From the NCBI RefSeq assembly GCF_024868665.1, contig NC_079898.1, forward strand, positions 5,962,096-6,026,095: DNA of 64,000 nucleotides, read 5' to 3'. Source of the stretch: Triplophysa rosa. Taxonomy: Eukaryota > Chordata > Actinopteri > Cypriniformes > Nemacheilidae. Shown here piece by piece: positions 49,265 through 63,837 of this stretch. A model generated the notes under the pieces. The model made no database searches. It worked only from the letters and a program-made list of their open reading frames with translations, and had not been told where the DNA came from. Numbering within the stretch: the stretch's first letter is position 1; every line of letters begins with the position of its first letter. The translations under genes were made by a program, and so were the position numbers.

Positions 49265-51599
49265 AACAGCAGATATTGATCCTGAACATTTGGCAACACC
49301 ACAGTCATACACTGCGTCCATTCGCTGTCTTCATTTGTTTGATCAGACAAACTCAGATTAAGCAACATCTCTACTTCAAAGCTGCTGGGTCATGTTCTCT
49401 CGAAAATCACCTACATTATAAAGCCTTGCAGTGTTAAATGAGTTGAGGGCCCTCTTGAGAGGCCTTCAACACATCACATTCATCCCAACACATTCAGTCA
49501 GACATGCAAAATGAGATTCTTGATCATTTTGCTTTGAGAACAAGGGTACATTTCACATCACTCTGAATCGAAGGTGACCGTTTCTCTTGGAACAAAAGAA
49601 AGACCTCTCATACTGTATATAACTGTAATGTTACATAATCAATGGACTGAAGATGAAGCGAGACAAAACTGTTGAAAAATCATGTTGAAATTGATGCTGC
49701 AAAGGCCTTTCTGCTAAGAACACCACATACAGACAAAGGATGCGACAATCTCTCTCTATAGCATGCCACAAAGTGTGCAAAACACACGCTAAATCTAGGG
49801 TCTAATATATTACACGTTCTCGGCATGGTCCAAAAGACTCTTGGCATATTGAGGCAGATACAGTATATGCAGCTGAAAACGCCACACCATTGATGGAAAC
49901 TTGACAAAAATGATTTAAAAAAGGATTAAAATTGTACACAGTGACTTTTGCATTGGATCGGGTCGATAAACAAGTGTTTGATCACACAGATGATGTCAGG
50001 CACTGTGGGAAAATGTCATTGATGAAGTTTAGAATCAAAACGATTAGTAGAGAAAAAAACGTTTTACTGGAAAACAAAGTAACTTTGGTTAGTAAGGTTA
50101 CTTGTGTATTATCATTAGATTCGTTTTTAGACAACGTAGCTTGTTTTGGGTATGTTTTTCTTACTAAGCATATATCAAATACAATTTTGAGATGTTTATG
50201 CCTAAAAAAAATCAATGAAACAAAAAATAAACTCAACTCAGGATACTTTTTTTGAAAACATGTCATATACAGCACAGTTATTATAGTTTTGATTTTTGTT
50301 TTATTCATGTTTTCAATTAGCTTCAAATTTTTAGATTTTGATGTTAATTTTAGTTAAAGGTTTTATCAATTTTGGTATATGCTTTTGTCATTTTATAATT
50401 TATTTGTTTATTTTTTATATTGCTATATAAGATTAATTCATTGTTTTGTTTATTATTATAATTTTAGTGCTTTAACATTTCAATTTTTCATTTAGTTTAA
50501 GTTTTTCCAATCATTTTTAGGTCAACATTTTATTTGATTTTAATGAACAGAAGCGTATTCAAAGTTTTAATTGTAGTAAACTAAAATAACCTTGATATGC
50601 AGTTTTGCTCATTTATCTTGATATTGATTAAAATGTGACGAAGGAATCTAAAAAAATCAAAACAAACCTTTGCACATTTTGCAAAGCATTCACGTGCATG
50701 TGTGTCTCATCACAATGTAAACTAATGGTGTGTGCGTGTGTGTACATGTGACAAAGTGACCATTTGAGCTTCACTTGAGGAATAAAATAGCAGGGCATTG
50801 CAGGTGAAATGTTGGGTGATTGACTAAAAACAAACAAAAAAATCATTACGTTTCATCACCGTAATATCAAACATAATATGGCTTCAAAAATAAAAAGTGC
50901 CAAAATTTCTTTGATTCTTTTTTTTGTATTTGGAATAAGAGAACACAGTGATATTTCAGCTGTTAGATCTGTCTTCAGCTTTATCAGGTCCGTACAGAAA
51001 GCGAGAAGGGAAGTCAGGAGGGGTTTAGCTTAGGCTGTTAGGTGCAGGTGTCGACGTGGCGTTTCAGCCGTAACAGGACTGGTTCGATGGTAAACACATC
51101 TTTCCCGAGCTGGAAAAGAGCAATGCATCCAAAAATCTCTTCTGCAAAATCAGGAATATCAGAAGTACTCCAATGTGGAAAAAACTGTTCAAGGACAGAT
51201 GGTTTGTAGACCTCAGAGTCATGCAAGACGTGGAGGTTGTCATCGTCTCGAGCAATGTACCGTCAATGTCCCAGCTTTCTGCTCAGTAGCAGGGAGGTTC
51301 TGGAAGCTGCGTGTCTCTCTGCGGTCCTGTGGCGTTATAAATGCACTCTGACTAGCAAGCTCAAGTCATCAGCATTCTGTCAGGGATGTCGTTTTTCTTT
51401 CATTTAATGGTGCCCCCTTCTCCTCTGCATAGACTTGGCAATTTAAAGAAACGAGAGAAAACAATCGAAACGATAATATAAAACTCCAAAGCTTGCTGTG
51501 ATTATGGTTTTACACAAAGGTGGCAGAAATTAAAACGGTAAAGAAAAGGAATCGAGAGGAGGGAGATAATGAAATCAAGGTGAGAGCTTCACGTTGTCA
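49265..51599. other. Intergenic DNA and probable mcu 3' UTR
   Basis: No coding exon recognised. The right end (about 51000-51599) directly follows the mcu stop on the - strand and probably contains its 3' UTR. 50275-50600 is a repeat listed separately. Confidence 0.4.
50275..50600. repeat. AT-rich dispersed repeat (second copy at the window end)
   Basis: Shares ATGTTAATTTTAGTTAAAG, CAATTTTGGTATATGCTTTTG and ATTTATTTGTTTATTT in order with 63838-64000. Confidence 0.7.
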
Positions 51600-54500
51600 T
51601 CAGTCCTCGCTGGCATCGACTTGCTGGATGGGGAGATTCAACTGCAGCGGGTCCCGTAGACGCTTTAGATCCAACTCCGTCTGAGGAAGAACAGCAAGAA
51701 AAGAACAAACATGATTAACTCATCCAAAAATGAAAGTAAATGACTTATCATCATTCTGAACCCGCGTGGAAAATAAGATTGTTTTGACAATGTTCACCCT
51801 GCTCTTTTCCATTTACTAAAAGTGCACAATGACCCAGGGCTGCGCAGCTCTAAAAATGACAATTAAAAAAGAACATGAACAATTGGTGCACTGCAAAAAA
51901 ATTCTTGGAACTGTTTCTTGAAACATGAAAAAAAATACTATGAATTCTTAAATCAACATTCATTTACTAAGGCAGCAAAACTACTTAAAATATGACGTCT
52001 TGTTTTCTGAGAAAAATATTAAAAGTTCATGTTTGTTCTGTTTGCATTTAAAACAAGAAAAATATCTGCCAATGGGGTAAGAAAAATAAAGTTGAAGTTT
52101 TTTATGTCTTTATTAGGTATTTAATTCAAGTTTCTTACTCTGTTGCCAGATATCTTTTCTTGTTTTAGCCGTAAACTTAATTTAGCCTTTCTCCAGAAAA
52201 CAAGGCCTTAATACCTTAGGTCATTTCGCTTCTCGAGCAAATGTATCCTGATTTCAAATTCTGAATACTGAAAAAGGGACAAAATACCAAGTTTGTGCTG
52301 TATTCTTAATATATTTGCTCTATATCAACATCGGTTGACAAGCATTGACATGTCTTTCGAACTGTCAATGTAGCGCAAAAGTCACGTGGACTACTTTTAT
52401 GTATGTTTTTCTTGTCCTTGCAAATGTCCGTGATGTACTGTATACACACATCACATTAAATCAAAATCATTCATGGTTTACTGACTTTTTGCGGGCAGTA
52501 TAATAGCAAAGCTTTAGTTGCAGACTAATAAGGCTTTTGAAATTATTGTGCCATCTGTAACAAACATACTGTAAGTAGCATAGAAAAGAGAAATGTTTCA
52601 TATAAATACACATGCTGGAACAGTACACAAGGACAGGCAGCAACAGGTTAAAATAGATTGCAGATGGTTAGTGTAAAACACAAGAATGTGTGCTAAAATA
52701 GACAAAAAAAGTACTGTACATATATTTTCATCAGATCAGTAGGAAATGCTGCTCGCAGTGCGAGTTTGAGTCACTTATAATGTGCATTTTAAAAAGCAAC
52801 ACCCGTCACACATGATCATTATAAATATACTTTATTATCATAAAAATACCTGATGAGGCTTGAGTAACAGTGATAAAAAGATGGCCATAGGCATTTCCTA
52901 GATTCTAGAACGTGTTATGGTCTTCTTCAGCAGTGCGTATTTGGAGTTTCCGCACGAGAGCGCCCTCTGGCTTTGGGATGCAGCAGCATTTTCCCATACT
53001 TCACTCAAAAGCTGTGCATAAATCACGTGATATTTATCGTCGGTTTATCGCGACAGCCCTAGGTACGCCCACCTTACTTGCGTATACATTTGGGCGGTCT
53101 TAGTCAAATCATACCAAGAACTGACGTAGATTTGTGGGGGTGTGGTTACACGAGGCGTTTCAGGCAGGTCTGGGTGAGCATTCGCTTTTAGATAGAATGC
53201 ATCTTTTGTTCCCACACTTTCATTTGTGCAATTTTACGTGTCTAATACATGCATGAGCAACTTATAACACACCAAAGACACAGAAAAACACGCATTCGTG
53301 CCATACGACCCCTTTAAGAGAATGTAGTACAAACATGTGTTCATGAGCAAGCTTACCTCAGCAATGGTATCCTTCAGTTTGTTGTACTTCTCAATGTCAA
53401 AGCGTGTTCTCTTCGCACCCTTATGAAAGAACAGCAGATACTGTCTGTCTCTGGCGTCTGGGTAAAGATATTCCTGTGTGATGGGACAACAGCAGAGGTC
53501 AGAGAGATATCTTCCCGTCTGCTATTCATGGCGACCTAATGAAACTTCACTCAACTTCAACAGAGATTAAAAAGTGTAAAGCCGCTCACCTGACGTGTCA
53601 GCACAAAGTAGGCGTACATGCCCATGGCTGTGCCATAGGTGATAAAATATGTCACAGGCTCCATGATATCCCATGAGTACTCCCACCAGGTCAGACGTGC
53701 CAGAATGCCAAACTGTGTGGCCATGTAGGCCATGCCACCCCAGAGGACCCACGTGGTCCTGCGTTCTGCTTTCTTACTCAACTCTTCTTTAACCTGGTGA
53801 AGAGATTATCAATAAACATCCCAGTAAACGTGATATTCACAGCGTGCAGCGCAGTTATATAATACACTGAAAAATTTTGGGGGAGTGCAAACCCCGGAAG
53901 CAAGTTAGCATTTTAGGACTTCCGCTTCCATCGCTCCAAAGTCTATGGGTTTTTTGAATGGGTTTTTGGTATAGGTCTGTGGTAAACAAAGCCTCTAAAT
54001 ATTTTCACGTTTTATTCTATGACACAAAACACACCAATTATAACCCGCTCTTGATTTTTTTAAAGCCTTATTGTGTCTTAAAAACGGTAGTTTCTAGCAA
54101 GTTGCTGAGAGCAACTACTTCCTTTGGCAGGGATGTAAGACGTCATCGCGCATATAAAGCTCACAAATAATGCAACATGGGCACAAATCTCTTAAAACAT
54201 AGATGCGGATTCATCCACAGAGTAATTATAATTTACAAATATAATAAAAATATTTTATTGGGTAGAAATTTTGAGTTTCTTTGAGTGGGAGATAGGGGGA
54301 CCCTTTAAATATTGTTGAAAACAGGGCCCTTGGAGTCGAACAGGTTGAGAACCCCTCGCCAAAAAATTTGAATGCATAGGAGACAAAGTCTACAATGTAC
54401 AACAAAAGACACCAAAGTTCCATTAAATAAACACCATTAGCCCAATATAAGCACAGGCACCTTCTCCAATGGGCGGAGCTGAGAGTTAAGGTCCTCCAGT

Positions 54501-57074
54501 CGTCCAATCAGCTCTCTCTCTTTGTTCAGCTGATGGTCTTCTATATGCAGAGTGGTGTAGAGATGCTGCACTAAGAACTTAACATCGTTCAGTCGATCCG
54601 CATCCTCGTGCGGGAGCAGATCTGTGATGGACACCAACGGAATATTAAAAACACAGCACAGCGTCACCGCTATGTCCTGCATGTAATGACCCATAATGCA
54701 ACTGGCCACACTCACCTCTCCTGGGCGGCTGCACTACGTACGATGTGTCATTAATGACTAGCTTAAAGTTGTCCAAAAGTAAAATATCAACTCCTGTAGA
54801 GGACGCTATCCTTGCTCCGTCTATAGAGAGAGAGAGGGCAAGAGAGATATGACAAACAGGCCTAAGACGGAAGATGCAATCCTTTAAACAGCAATGCTCG
54901 TAGGGAAAAAGATCAAAGATATGAGCGTTAATCTAAATGCTTATCACATAAAGGTTTCTTGCACATTACAAGTGTGCCCACCAAGAAAAACTGAAGCATT
55001 TTCCTATCCGAGGTGAAACAAAGTGAAGTAAAAACAGCACAGAACCTCTCACATCTAACACCAGACTGCACTAACCAGTATGGTTCCTGAATAACAGTAA
55101 TAAGATTAACTATCAATGAAATACTTCAGGTCAAGCTGCAGGTTTGTGTGTGATTTGTGCATTAAATCAAATATTTGATAGCTTTAATTGTACAACTATA
55201 GCTGCCAAAAAATAAATGGCTTTATATGAACCACACACAAGAACTGTGCATAAGGGAATAGTTCACAACACCAATGATTTTCCTTCTTCTGTGAAACACA
55301 AATGGGGATTTATACCTCCAAGCTACAAAAAGGCACCATTAAAGCATCATTAAAGTAGTTTATGTAACTTCTGCTATATTGCAAGTTTTTTGGAGGCACA
55401 TAATAACTTTATGTAAAGTACAGAAATGTAGGTCTTTATTCACAGATAATCTTATCCTCTGCCGCAGCTCTCAAATTTTATCTGCGGTCACATTTTTCAA
55501 ACTTGCTGATTCACGATTGGTGACGTAGCACAAAAACCAATGGCACATCTGATGTCAATTAAACCTGGTGTGAGAATGGGAAATCAGAGGATATTGGCTT
55601 AAATATCACATTTAATGTCCAATCAGATTTGTTCCCCAAACACATCTGTTTTATCCATTTGAAAAATGTTGTGCATATGGATTACTTTTATGCTGTTTTG
55701 TTTGTTGTTTTCTTGGTGGTACACTCATTTTTCACAAAATAATAATTAAAAAAACATTAGAATGAGATGAGTAAATAACTGACAACATCTTCAGTTGAAC
55801 TATTTCTTTAATAAGCCAATTATTTATAAGGTCAATGTGTAAATGTCTTAAGCTCTGTTCTTTTATCAAGAAAAGGTCAAAAACAATTAAGGCAAAATCT
55901 GACTGACCTCAGATTGTCCATATTTCCCTGCTTCTGCATTTCATGTAAATGCCTTTACTGACATTCAGTACATGCACAAGATATTAATAAGACAGTTAGG
56001 GCGAATTCACACTGATCCAACAATGACAACAAACACCAACAAACTCTAACAAATGCCAACAAACACAAATGAATACCAACAAACATTAACAAACACCAAC
56101 AAACGCTAACAAATGACAAAAAACATCAACAAACTCTAGAAAATACGAACAAGCATCAACAAACTCTAGCAAATACCAACAAACATAAAAAACACCAACA
56201 AACTCTAACAAATGCCAACAAACACAAATGAATACCAACAAACATTAACAAACACCAACAAACGCTAACAAATGACAAAAAACATCAACAAACACCAACA
56301 AATGACAACAAACATCAACAAACTAGCAAATACCAACAAACATAAAAAACACCAACAAACTCTAGAAAATACCAACAAGCATCAACAAACTCTAGCAAAT
56401 AACCAACAAACATAAAAAACACCAACAAACTCTAACAAATGCCAACAAACACAAATGAATACCAACAAACATTAACAAATACCATCAAGCTCTAACAAAT
56501 GCCAACAAACATCAACAAACGACAACAAACACCAACAAATGCTAACAAACACCAACAAACATTAGCAAACACCAACAAACTCTAAAAATCCCATCAAACT
56601 CTAAAAAATGCCAATAAACATCAACAAACACCAACATTATAAATTCTCATCCACACTGAGCCAACAAACTTATTTACTGGATCAGATGAATAAGCCTTTA
56701 TAAGCAAAGACAGTGAAGTCGCAAACAATGTTGTTGCATTGTTCCTTTTTAAATTTATTGATAATTCTAAACCAGTTTATAATCTTAAGCCAGATAATAT
56801 TTATGCTTATCAGCATTTTGCATGTAAATGTGCTGTAAAAAGAAAAGAAATTCATAATGACAGACATCTGTGTGTTTGTGTGAGAGGGGTTGCATTAGTT
56901 TACCTGTAGAGTAGATGGCGACTCTATCGATGCCTCTGTCTTCTGCCTGCAGATGCTGAAGAAAAACACCCACCGTGTCAGTCAGGGGTTTGAGGGTGAA
57001 CTGGCAGCGCTCTCGTCGGGACGGCAGGCGTACAGAGACCACCGGCAAGCCGTTCTGATACACCACTGTAACAT
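51600..57074 (-). CDS. mcu: Mitochondrial calcium uniporter pore subunit (6 recognised exons)
   Basis: Pore-forming subunit of the inner-membrane Ca2+ uniporter. Exons (5'->3'): 57074-56904, 54820-54716, 54621-54461, 53793-53590, 53473-53357, 51680-51600; phases close over 279 residues to a TGA at 51600-51602. The first two exons give the matrix beta-grasp-like N-terminal domain ([20 protein letters not shown]). The 54621 exon is a coiled coil ([15 protein letters not shown]). The 53793 exon has both membrane helices around the selectivity motif WDIMEP ([19 protein letters not shown]). The last exons give [17 protein letters not shown] and the C-terminal coiled coil. WWEYSW and [16 protein letters not shown] fit MCU, not the dominant-negative paralog MCUB. 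The presequence exons are not in this span; see candidates at 57425 and 59235. Introns carry a CTCF-like motif and a minisatellite. Confidence 0.95.
53880..54165. repeat. Probable dispersed fish repeat in mcu intron
   Basis: AGGACTTCCGCTTCCATCGC, TCTATGGGTTTTTTGAATGG and CTACTTCCTTTGGCAGGGAT are motifs of a repeat recurring in fish introns as far as I recall. Ends not resolved. Confidence 0.35.
54821..55985. other. mcu intron, first part
   Basis: AT-rich with a short GA run near 54822-54850. No exon or defined element seen; the short frame at 54928-55116 is not supported. Confidence 0.4.
55990..56640. repeat. CAACAAAC minisatellite with higher-order structure (mcu intron)
   Basis: About 650 bp of degenerate 10-12 bp units (CCAACAAACNNTAACAAAT type). 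A longer block including CACAAATGAATACCAACAAA recurs near 56064, 56223 and 56449, so sub-arrays have been re-duplicated at about 160 and 226 bp spacing. Strongly strand-asymmetric: the + strand nearly lacks G. Confidence 0.9.
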
Positions 57075-57300
57075 CTGTGAAGAAAGCCAAGCAAACAGCC
57101 ATCAAATGTAGCCAAACCTCACAGTCATGTTATCAACCCTGAGCTACTGCATCCAGGGCCGGTCTAAACACAAGTACCTTATGAACAGTCCAGTGACAAT
57201 AAACTACAATACCAACAAGTTACAAAGTTTCCTCATTCTGCCTGCAAGAACTGTCAAACCTGTGGTTAACTCACTGCAAAGACACCTGTGATATATTTTT

Positions 57301-57317
57301 GGCCAGCAGGGGGCAGT
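57301..57317. promoter_or_regulatory. CTCF-like motif in mcu intron
   Basis: GCCAGCAGGGGGCAGTA contains a full match to the CTCF core CCASYAGRKGGC. Motif match only; similar strings also occur in dispersed repeats of this genome. Confidence 0.35.
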
Positions 57318-57424
57318 ATTGTTATTACAGTAAATGGTTCTTTTGCATGATGGGAGATTTCATCATCGGGACTGCAGCACTAGGACAGTCCAACCAATGT
57401 TATGAATGATCCTCCATAGCTAAC

Positions 57425-57530
57425 GGTCACGGTGGGTAACTGGACCTCGCTGTACACCACAATGACACGTTTAATGTCCATGAATCTACTACGAGCTGTC
57501 CCGCACACCACACCGTTCTTGTCTGTGTAG
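57425..57530 (-). CDS. Candidate upstream exon, possibly of mcu (joining unresolved)
   Basis: Acceptor TCTCGACAG at 57531-57539 opens a frame reading YTDKNGVVCGTARSRFMDIK then RVIVVYSEVQLPTVT. It joins in phase with the exon at 59298-59235 (AG|C = Ser). The end VVYSEVQLPTVT loosely resembles the position of VYCSTVVPSD that precedes DVTVVYQNG in mammalian MCU. However, the downstream mcu exon needs one leftover base, whereas the available donor (ACC|GTTAGC) leaves none; cutting one base later would need a TT donor. It could be a diverged mcu exon, an alternative-isoform exon, or part of an unrelated transcript. Confidence 0.4.
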
Positions 57531-59234
57531 CTGTCGAGATGATAAAGACCGTAAGAGTGTCACACAAACACATTTTTACAGAAATGGTGCTAAGGCCACT
57601 CAGATAGGAGATCTGAGAACAAAAGGCATTCAAAAAACTGCTTACAAGATATATCGGAAACTTAATTTCAAATATAAAGTAATGTTATTTAGCATCTTTA
57701 TGCCAACACCATGCCATGTCCATGCAAAAAACCACTTCAACATCAACAAATATATCAGCCTGGCTAGAGACCAGCAAACCAGTTTATTCTGGTTTCAGCT
57801 CATTTGTTGAGCAGTGTGGCCACAAACATTAGTGGTTTTGTTTTATAGACCACCACATTCAGAACTGCTTTTCTGTAATGAAAATAATGATTTCATAACG
57901 GTTTCGTATTCAGTTATATACAGTAAGAAATTTTAAAAGACAAGTGTAAATAAGATTCTTGGTCCTTTGTATACTGTAGCTTTAATGTAGTTAAGAAATG
58001 GTCAGGCCAGCATGTAGTCCCACCTCACACACTTTGCACACCATTAGTAAAGCTAATGTTGCCGTGTCTGGATGGATGGGACCATTAACACAATCAAAGC
58101 AATGTTTTAATAGTGCCACAGAGTCACTGCGTTTCCACTTTTGTGCAGAATTTAAGTGGGACAGAAGGTCATAATCATAAATCATACCAAACGATCTTAC
58201 ATTGTATTACATTAGAAAACAAGTCGTTTCTGGAGATGTGTAGGTCTTGAGCAGGTCATGTACACAACAGCACATCACAGACTGATATTGAGAGTTTGTA
58301 TTACTGGCCACTCTGATGCACGGTGGGATATTATCATCCATCTTCAGTCTCCTGCCAAATCTTCTTGTCCTTGTTTTAAGACAAATTTCCTATCTTACTT
58401 CCTCTGCAACCCAGTGTGTGATGATCAGACTGTCATAATGAAACTGTTATTAAAATCTACAGTGAAGTAAATCACTCTCTACAGTTGCATATATTCTCTC
58501 TCTCGCTCTCGCTCTCTCTCAGCCCATCTGAAGTATCCGAGCATCATTTTCTCCTCAATGCACTGAGGTCAATTCCTCTCCCATCACCCATCCATTTAGA
58601 CACCACTGTGATCTATTCCACAGCCCTTGGCTAGAAGCAACAGAACGACATTACCTATAATGCAATGCAAGCGGTGCATTCCAGGGCGTCTATAATATTA
58701 GCATTCCCATTCATCTTAATGGCAGCTGCTGGGCTTGCACATGCTGCCCCATAAGGCTTGCATACTGTACGTTGCTATTTTTGCTCATGGCCAGTCATGA
58801 CGTATATACATACGTACATTTATTTATATTGAAACAATCAGATTCAAATTGAATTACAGTATTTTTATATCTGACAGCATGTACTTGCACTAAGGCAGTG
58901 GTTCTCAATTCAGTTTTGGGGACATACTGGTACGCAATAGCCGTGTCCCGATTTAAATAGCCGTGTCCCGTGCTAGTTGCATCACCTCCTGCTCCTGCTG
59001 CGACATCAAATTAACCAACTTAAGGATTTGAACCATTGTGTGTGTCAATCACTTCGAATAAAATCACCTGCCAAATGCATAAATGTAAACGTGAAAACTT
59101 CCAAAACCGAGGCTGCTGAAAAGAGTTAGAGGTCATTGCAGAGTTGTATAGCTGGCAACGCATCTGAGGGATGCAAAAAGCTCACACGCATTTGCATATG
59201 TTCAAGTAAACAGTGAGTACACATGACCACTCAC

Positions 59235-59298
59235 CTTCTGTAGCAGCGGGTGAACACAGTAGTCTTTGACCCTGCCATGACGGAGAGCCTCTCCAGCC
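59235..59298 (-). CDS. Candidate 5' exon with presequence-like start (possibly mcu)
   Basis: After a 150-bp (CT)n tract and TAG acceptor, the frame reads LERLSV then MAGSKTTVFTRCYR and ends at AG|GTGAGT (59235). The in-frame ATG followed by a basic, Ser/Thr-rich, acid-free stretch looks like a mitochondrial presequence, and it splices in phase to 57530. Assignment to mcu rests on strand, position and phase only; mammalian MCU starts differently. It could equally be a first exon beginning in the CT tract. Confidence 0.4.
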
Positions 59299-59299
59299 C

Positions 59300-61321
<2,022 letters not shown>

Positions 61322-62558
61322 TTTAAAGCGGCAATGAGTAACTTTTTGACCTTAAAATAATGTCTCTAAAATTATTTTAGTGGTAGGACAACTTTTAACT
61401 GGACGAATTTTACTGCCGCTGCTACCTAAGCAGCCTCCTATTGGCTGAAATTGCACTTGTAACTTTGGTGTTCGGGGCCGGTACAAGCCCCGCCTATCCC
61501 CTGCTTTACGGCATACATCACGTTTTAGTCGTAGCCTGGGAGAAGTTGGCCAACAGCAGAGCTAACAGTAAGATGAAACTATCCAAAACATCACCATGGC
61601 AGAGCTAGCCAAAAAAACAAAGAGGGTATTGTCGGAGGAAGCAAAGAAAAGAAAGCAAGAGAGTGATCGGACACGAGGCCGGTCACGAATCAATATCGGA
61701 CGGGCTTACACTTGGTGGCGCGAGCAGCAAGAGGCAACGGGTTGCAAAACGGATGCAGACCTAGCGGTCCTGCTCCTGGATTTGTAAGTGTTATTTGTAC
61801 ATTTTTTGTTACTGTCCTGTACTTTTGAACGTATTTGTTATTAGTCTGTGTCATTGGCGCAACACCGGTTCACACTTTATAAGCATAAGGTAGCTGAGAG
61901 ATAATATATGGTTGCCGGTGTCGATAGCTAGCATGTTGTCGTGTCTCGTCATGAATGTGTGTAGTGCTTGTAAATAAAGACTAAACAACCACACTTAACG
62001 TGTTGTGGTAAAAAGTAGCAGATTATTTTGTTCAGACCAGTAAACTACGTGAATGTTGAACAGTTCAGTCGTTGATTAGGCTAATGTTGTCGTTATATAT
62101 ATGTACATGCTATGCTCTGTTTTCATACCGAGTTGACTGTAGTTATAACATATTTTACACAAAGCCTGGTCGCGATTGTGTTTAGTGACTTCCGATATAA
62201 TAACAAAAGAAAAGTACTATAGGTTACAAAACACATTCAAGTGTTGTGTTTCGGGTAAATACAAATGTTCCATGTAGCTAGCACGCTCTGTGCTAACTTC
62301 TAACAATCAGCTGCTACCCCCGAGTCTACTTTGAGGTTGTAGTATATAAGAACATATGGTAACACGGACTACTTTACCTGATCGGTGGACATAGTTTGAA
62401 CGACGTATCTGGGTCCGTCGGCTTAGTAAACAAACTCACGTGTATTGAGCTGCCAGCGGGAAATCTTTGCGACAGTTTTTATGACACTGCATACAGACAA
62501 TTCCGCTAAACAACCACGTGGGGCAACAGTAAGCAAAAGTTACTCGTTGCCGCTTTAA
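61322..62558 (+). mobile_element. Inverted-repeat transposon relic with one retained coding exon, 1.24 kb
   Basis: Left end TTTTAAAGCGGCAATGAGTAA and right end AGTTACTCGTTGCCGCTTTAA are about 20-bp inverted repeats. It shares sub-terminal blocks with the 376-bp element at 46219-46594. The interior holds a short exon (61596-61783) and then non-coding DNA, so it is a deletion derivative of a larger intron-containing transposon. Confidence 0.75.
61596..61783 (+). CDS. First exon of a transposon-encoded protein (unidentified family)
   Basis: An ATG opens a basic N-terminus (MAELAKKTKRVLSEEAKKRK) followed by RINIGRAYTWWREQQEATG and KTDADLAVLLLD. The exon ends GGATTT|GTAAGTG, a near-consensus donor. 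The pattern of a basic leader, INIG-x-A-x-x-x-W-R and TDADLA-x-x-LLD resembles the N-terminal exon of many fish transposon-derived proteins. I suspect the ISL2EU/Harbinger side of DNA transposons but cannot confirm it. Downstream exons are missing, so no functional protein is expected. Confidence 0.5.
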
Positions 62559-62689
62559 GAATAAGTTGACAGCATATTTGAACACTTTCAAAACTCAAAT
62601 GGCCTCCAGACTATTTTCTTCTTTGAAACGATGTACATGCAATTTATCAAATAAAATAATAAAACAAAACATATGCTTTAAAACGCAGG

Positions 62690-62815
62690 TATGTTTCTAC
62701 AAAAATACAAAAAAGTTTTTGTAACTTTGTCAGAAGAAAGCAAGTCATACAGGTTTGAAATGACAAAAGGGTGAGTAAATGATGACAGAACTTTCATTTT
62801 TGGGTGAACGATCAC
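62690..62815. repeat. Right half of the cyprinid palindromic MITE
   Basis: AAGTCATACAGGTTTGAAAT, GTGAGTAAATGATGACAGAA and TTTTTGGGTGAACGATCAC; partner of the copy at 6713. Confidence 0.75.
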
Positions 62816-63837
62816 TAGTCGAAAGGTTTGCTATTACAGTGTTTCTAAGGTTTGTTTTCATCAGAATTGTTGAGGAGTTGCTCCCACACAACAATCCTTT
62901 TTGGTTTAAGTTCATTTATTTAGACTCTTGTTTGTTAATTACAGAGGCGGGCGGACTCCGGTGCACAGCTATCATTGACTAACTGCTTAACAAACAATTA
63001 ACACTGACACACAAGTGTCCTCCCTCATCTAAAGACATGAGTAAAGATCTGCATCCACCAAGCAAACACACAGAGAGGGCACACAATCTCTTTTACCTTG
63101 TACCCATCATAGTGTCGCTTTTGTCATGTCCGCAACATGGGTCTACTATACATTCCTGCTGTAACCGCAGGCACAAATCACAATACATTAGAAGAAACAC
63201 ATCCCTGTTCACCTACGCTCTTCTTTGTACCACCGAATTCTCTCTGCTTTTGGTTTGCCAATCAGCTGTCAACAATGCCGACTTGATTTCTGTCTTTGCC
63301 AGTAGCTCAATCCTCAACGCATCCCGATAATCCATGTCACAGTCCTCTTGAGCTTTCTCCACCGGCTGTCTAAAGCTGCCTTTTAGGACGAGGGCTGTAA
63401 TGACCCATCAGTCTGGATCTATACATTAATCAAATATCCAACGATACAATATCAATGAAATCCGTACACGTCAATGTTGTCTTTTGGCTGTCACATCCAT
63501 AAGCATTTCCAATTCCTCTTTAAATTGGCAACAAATGTCAGGCAAAGCAGCGACGTTCTAATGATTGATTGATTCCCAGATTGAAGACTATACTATAAAT
63601 TCTACAACTTCCTACTTAAACGTTCATCCACAGATAACTTGTACATGTTCTGAAGATAACTGGAGGTCAACGAATGAGCAGCTGGTGGTGCCATCATTGC
63701 TTCAAACCCGTGCAACCCCTGTGGACAATAGTGGTACTGCAGGAGGGCTGTGGCTTAGGATAGGATTGATTTTTAAATAAAAATATCTCATATCAATGAA
63801 TCTCAATAGATACACCCGCACACACACACAGCAGCAG
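62816..63837. other. Gene-free stretch near the window end
   Basis: No recognisable exon. Frames at 63037-63330 and 63565-63780 lack motifs, splice context and conserved composition. Confidence 0.35.

Noticed and set aside
55990..56640. CRISPR-like array
   Set aside because: Units are 10-12 bp, degenerate, without unique spacers, in a vertebrate intron: a minisatellite.
63037..63780. Two + strand frames of 97 and 71 codons near the window end
   Set aside because: No recognisable motifs, splice signals or conserved pattern.
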